This document shows positions 60,740 to 64,000 of a stretch of DNA of 64,000 nucleotides, in pieces. How positions within the stretch are numbered: position 1 is the first letter of the stretch; each line of letters begins with the position of its first letter. Under the pieces are notes generated by a model that was not told the origin of the DNA, did not search any database, and saw only the letters and a program-made list of their open reading frames with translations. The translations under genes were made by a program, and so were the position numbers. Where the stretch lies: NCBI RefSeq assembly GCF_024139115.2, contig NC_085139.1:140684097-140748096 (forward strand). The letters are read 5' to 3'. The DNA comes from Armigeres subalbatus. Its lineage: Eukaryota; Arthropoda; Insecta; Diptera; Culicidae.

Positions 60740-61463
60740 GTTTTGCTTTCTTTGATGGCACCCATAAGATGTTGATCAGGCCGTGTATTGTTCGACTTCT
60801 CGCGTGTGACCATTGCTTCGCAACCACTTCCGTTAATCCCACTCCGCTTGATTGCTCTTTTAGGGGACTCCATCAAATAGTAGGAGGAAGCATGATCCCG
60901 TCAGTTTTGTTCTGTAGCAAAATTGGCCTGCAACAAAATATTAAATAATTGATTCACATTTCAGTATTGGTCGGGGTTTTCATTTTAGTCGATCGGAAAA
61001 TAATACTTACCAGCGCGGTTTCATTTTTCCTGCTTCCTGCTCCTGGTTGATCTTTGACGGTACCACACAAGCATACTCATCCACAATCCGACAAGTATAT
61101 GCACGATCTTGGTAGTTTAGATCTGCAAAGAAGTCTGAAATCTTATTGGAAAGAGTTCGGACCGGGTCGATTACACGGGTACAATTTCGCATCTGAAAAA
61201 CATCCCACAATTACTCATCAGGCGATCGAAAAACTATGGACTGAAACTTACCTGGACAATTTTATTTACTATGCCAGTTCCTCGTAGTTATGAACGAAGC
61301 ATTTTGCGGCTCCATGGCATCTTTCTCGTCATTTGTCTCTCTGTAAAATAATGTGAAGCATTGAACCGACTGGGTACAAATAAAACTGCATACAAAACTT
61401 ACCTACAACAGATTTTCGTTCAATACCAAGTCCAATATACTGTTTCCATATTTCAATCACTTC
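60740..61463 (-). pseudogene. Four-exon relic gene of unknown function
   Basis: Exons on the minus strand: 61463-61403, 61340-61252, 61192-61011 and 60927-60740. Donors are GTAAGT, GTAAGT, GTAAGT and GTATGT; acceptors are CGTTAG, TTTTACAG, TTTTTCAG and TTGTTGCAG. Introns are 62, 59 and 83 bp, normal for insects. Exon phases agree (1, 0, 2), and the joined frame of about 173 residues has only two stops (TAA in exon 2, TGA in exon 4). Readable pieces are EVIEIWKQYIGLGIERKSVV, RVIDPVRTLSNKISDFFADL and SSGVGLTEVVAKQWSHARSR. No family is recognised. A frameshift in exon 2 instead of a stop is possible. The next intron would open directly into the octamer array. It may be the element's own gene or a captured host gene. 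Confidence 0.6.
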
Positions 61464-61842
61464 CTAACGACTTACTTTTGTATTTGAAAAGCAATTAAAC
61501 TTATATTATTTCAATGATCATCGTTTCCCGATGCGAGCAGAATGGAGTAAAAATTTGACTAACTGCTAGCGGAAGAGCTTGGTTTGTTGACATTTTACAG
61601 CATGCTTTGTGAAGCGATATCACTGATATTGGTGGTAATATTACGCTGATTTCGCGTTATTCATCAATTTGGCAGGTAATTTAGCGTTGGATCGACGTAA
61701 CTGAAAAAATAATTTTCTCGGTTGAATGCTGCGGCGAGGAATGTAATAACGCGTCAATATTGGACAATATTACATAAAATTCGTTATTACGTGCGATTTT
61801 CATGTACGTACGTCGCGGCATATTAATATTTTTTTTGCTCTG
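61464..61842. other. Right subterminal zone of the giant element
   Basis: Contains GGTAATATTACGC, CGTAACTG, GTAATAACGCG and TTCGTTATTACGTGCG before the end TTTTTTTTGCTCTG. Such ACGTAAT-like words also fill the left end, as expected if a transposase binds them. A promoter for the relic gene would lie here. Confidence 0.5.
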
Positions 61843-61852
61843 TAATCTGAAT

Positions 61853-62020
61853 AAATGTTAACTATTTCAAGATCTCTCAAACGTCCTGGTGTCCGGAACA
61901 TGCGATCTACCTAATCAGGATGCAGCGAAAAAACCCAAATCCGCACGATAAATCGTCGTGGAAAATGCCATCCCGAAAGGTTTGCACGGTATCAGAATTC
62001 GTCGTCCATGGAACTATATT
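61853..62020. other. No gene seen
   Basis: Host sequence just past the displaced hAT target copy; no open frame or repeat recognised. Confidence 0.4.
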
Positions 62021-62365
62021 CCAGTAGGTCAATAGAGTTGATATGATTTTACTAATTACTTTTCCAAGCTATAACAGACCATTTTTTGATTCTGGTTCAG
62101 AACATACATTTTATCCGATCAACCAAGTCCTGAAAGTTATATCAGTGCATTGCTAAGCACCCCAGCAGATCCAACCGATAGAATTTTACTCATTACTTTT
62201 ACAAACTACAACAAACCTTTTTGGTTCTCCGAAACGTCATGGAGTTCAGAACTTACGATTGACCCGATCAACCAATTCCTGAATGACATTTTTGTGCAGC
62301 ATTAAACATCTCAGCAGGTCCATTGAGCCGATAGCATTTCACATATTACTTCCATAAGTCAATGT
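62021..62365. repeat. Tandem repeat, ~145-bp unit, about 2.3 copies
   Basis: Units start near 62021 (CCAGTAGGTC), 62162 (CCAGCAGATC) and 62311 (TCAGCAGGTC). They share ATTTTACT.ATTACTTTT, AGAACAT/AGAACTTAC and CCGATCAACCAA.TCCTGAA. Spacing is 141 and 149 bp. Confidence 0.75.
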
Positions 62366-62986
62366 TCTAGGACTTGATATCGACTCGTGGAAGCTATACT
62401 AAAAATATTTCGGTCTCGGCAATTTTCAAAGGAACTTCTTTTCCACATTACAATTTATGCCTTGTTAAATGGTTCTTTCATTAGCGACTGACGCGCATAC
62501 ACCTATTGAACCGGATTGAGTATATGCTGATGATAAGGACATTGCAAAAGCCTTGGTTGATCCGGTAGATACATTTGAATGTGATTGATACCCTCTTCCT
62601 AGCTATTGCATCACTCATGCCACTGACTAATTTCAAACAACCTTCTTTTATTGAGATTATAATAAGTTTATGTCCATCATTGCAATATGATTGCAGTCAC
62701 CAATTGTAAAGTTATGGTTTATTATTGGGAGGGATCGATCCGATTTTGTTTATGCCATTAGAAGGTAACAAATAAATCAGGGTGTTTTTTAAACTTTATT
62801 AAGATTTTATTATCACGCTCGATTTAAAGTAAGTGTCCGTCCGCGACAGATCATCGACAACATGGAGCTGAGCCAACAACATCTGATTGAAGCATAACTG
62901 TATAATAAAAAACACGGAAGGACATGATGGGTTTCCGTCGGTTTTGTATCAAGCGTAATTGACTTGAAGCCCAAAGCTGGTTTGAG
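62366..62986. other. No gene seen
   Basis: Non-coding; an AT-rich stretch precedes the SINE tail. Confidence 0.4.
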
Positions 62987-63278
62987 CTTCTTCTTCTTCT
63001 TATTGGCATTACATCCCCACACTGGGACAGAGCCACCTCGCAGCTTAGTGTTCATTAAGCACTTCCACAGTTATTAACTGCGAGGTTTCTAAGCCAAGTT
63101 ACCATTTTTGCATTCGTATATCATGAGGCTAACACGATGATACTTTTATGCCCAGGGAAGTCAAGACAATTTACAATCCGAAAATTGCCTTGACCGGCAC
63201 CGGGAATCGAACCCAGCCACCCTCAGCATGGTCTTGCTTTGTAGCCGCGCGTCTTACCGCACGACTAAGGAGGGCCCC
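62987..63278 (-). mobile_element. Feilai-type tRNA-derived SINE
   Basis: On the minus strand it starts near GGGGCCCTCCTTAGTCGTGC, with an A-box-like TTAGTCGTGCGGTAAG and a B box GGTTCGATTCC (63213-63203). It is followed by a tRNA-unrelated body (AATTTTCGGATTG, GGGCATAAAAGTATCATCG, AACCTCGCAGTTAATAAC) and a tail of AAG repeats (63002-62987). Possible TTTGA target copies lie at 62981-62985 and 63279-63283. It is Pol III-driven, non-coding and depends on a LINE for movement. Frames inside it are not genes. Confidence 0.85.
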
Positions 63279-63283
63279 TTTGA

Positions 63284-64000
63284 AATGTAAATCCTTCGAA
63301 TTAGATCTATAGTTTCTACAGAAACTTGCATGGGTATGACATTTCCATCTGTTTCCACTAGTTTTCGTAGTTTTCGGAACGAGTGTATATTTTGCTCTGA
63401 TATATGTAGGCACATCATTCATCACACTTCAGAAAATTGTAAAACTAAATTTATCATTGGAGGTTTTTGTGAAAATTCGTTTCCTGTAAAAGTTAATCGA
63501 AATTCTTTGGTGAAACTTAATTTATATAGTGTAACACGTTTAAATTATTTGTATTTGCAAACATCAAAGAGCACTCTCATCCTGCTGTTTCAAAGCAGGA
63601 ATAGATAGATACTTGGGTCTTAATCAAGAAATAGTATTAAGCTCATATTGATAAACATACATCCCATTCAATTTGCCACTGCACCGTCTCAAGAGTCTGA
63701 AGACAGCTCTGCTGCAATTTTCAGTGATGAAACGTTTCTGTGGAAAATAAGATGGAAGCGTTTACCACTCTTCTCATCAAAACCGAACCGCAGACGCTAA
63801 ACATTCGTTAGTGCAGCTTGTAATATCATTACCAGCTTTTCTTTTGCTTTAGGGGAGAATGATGTAATACGCACTTTTGGGGCATTATGGTCCAACACAT
63901 TTCTTTGTGATTTTTTTCAGTTCAATTCAATTCATTATGGCCTTCCAATCCACGCGTAAAATTTTCGTTCAATCTAGTGAGGTAAATAAACTACCATGCG
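63284..64000. other. No gene recognised
   Basis: An open frame at 63330-63608 has no known domain. TAGGGGAGAATGATGTAATAC near 63852 may be the start of a further TAGGG-type MITE cut by the window end. Confidence 0.35.

Larger units (their letters stand above)
42212..61842. mobile_element. 19.6-kb TA-flanked element carrying arrays and a relic gene
   Basis: Left end CACAGCAAAAAAAAATTGTA, right end complement CAGAGCAAAAAAAATATTAA, with TA at 42210-42211 and 61843-61844. It sits exactly in the TA formed by the hAT end CCCTA, separating it from its own target copy ATCTGAAT (61845-61852); this argues for one insertion rather than two unrelated ends. Both subterminal zones are rich in ACGTAAT/ATTACGT and CGTTATT words; the left one has CGACGTAATGACGAATAAC twice. 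TA duplication suggests a Tc1/mariner-like or similar mechanism. Its large size is due to internal arrays. No transposase was recognised. Confidence 0.7.

Noticed and set aside
63171..63425. 84-codon minus-strand ORF
   Set aside because: It is the SINE tRNA-like head read as protein.

Overview
The window looks like a repeat-rich stretch of a mosquito genome, most likely Aedes. The evidence is a tRNA-derived SINE of the Feilai type (62987-63278), two kinds of non-LTR retrotransposon typical of culicine mosquitoes, many small inverted-repeat elements with TA or 8-bp target duplications, short GT-AG introns, and AT-rich DNA with no bacterial gene organisation. This assignment comes from recognising repeat families by eye; no search was run.

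Host genes are scarce. The only convincing one is a divergent SINA/SIAH-type RING E3 ubiquitin ligase on the + strand (exons 476-728 and 1263-1981; upstream exons missing). Two GT-donor exons (about 13770-14050 and 24480-24686) could be untranslated first exons, but this is weak. Nearly all the rest is mobile or satellite DNA.

Region by region: 3695-5005 holds a complete retrocopy of a zinc-knuckle ORF1 gene with poly(A) and a 12-bp target duplication. 6-15 kb is a patchwork of MITEs, several with exact target duplications, plus a non-LTR C-terminal relic. 15.3-17.7 kb is a decayed Jockey-type LINE with a MITE nested in it. 18.8-21.9 kb holds two diverged copies of a repeat, one split by a probable solo LTR (TG...CA, 4-bp duplication). 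27.7-34.3 kb may be one 6.7-kb DNA transposon with roughly 110-bp terminal inverted repeats, carrying a broken Tnp2/CACTA-like transposase gene interrupted by a foldback MITE with perfect 109-bp arms. 36.0-40.0 kb is a minisatellite of about 23 bp invaded by a MITE, a LINE 3' fragment and an RTE-like LINE.

The most unusual part is 40445-61852. A non-autonomous hAT element (40453-42211, TIR TAGGGACG) has its left 8-bp target duplication ATCTGAAT next to it, but the matching right copy lies 19.6 kb away at 61845-61852. The DNA between is a single TA-flanked insertion (42212-61842) with matching CA(C/G)AGCAAAAAAAA ends, placed exactly in the last TA of the hAT element. It contains a 15-bp-period array, a 3+3 inverted array of 152-bp units, a 14.3-kb array of the octamer TTTTAAGA, and, next to its right end, a minus-strand relic gene with four phase-consistent exons. 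The octamer array begins just past the last splice donor of that relic, as if it had grown in its intron.
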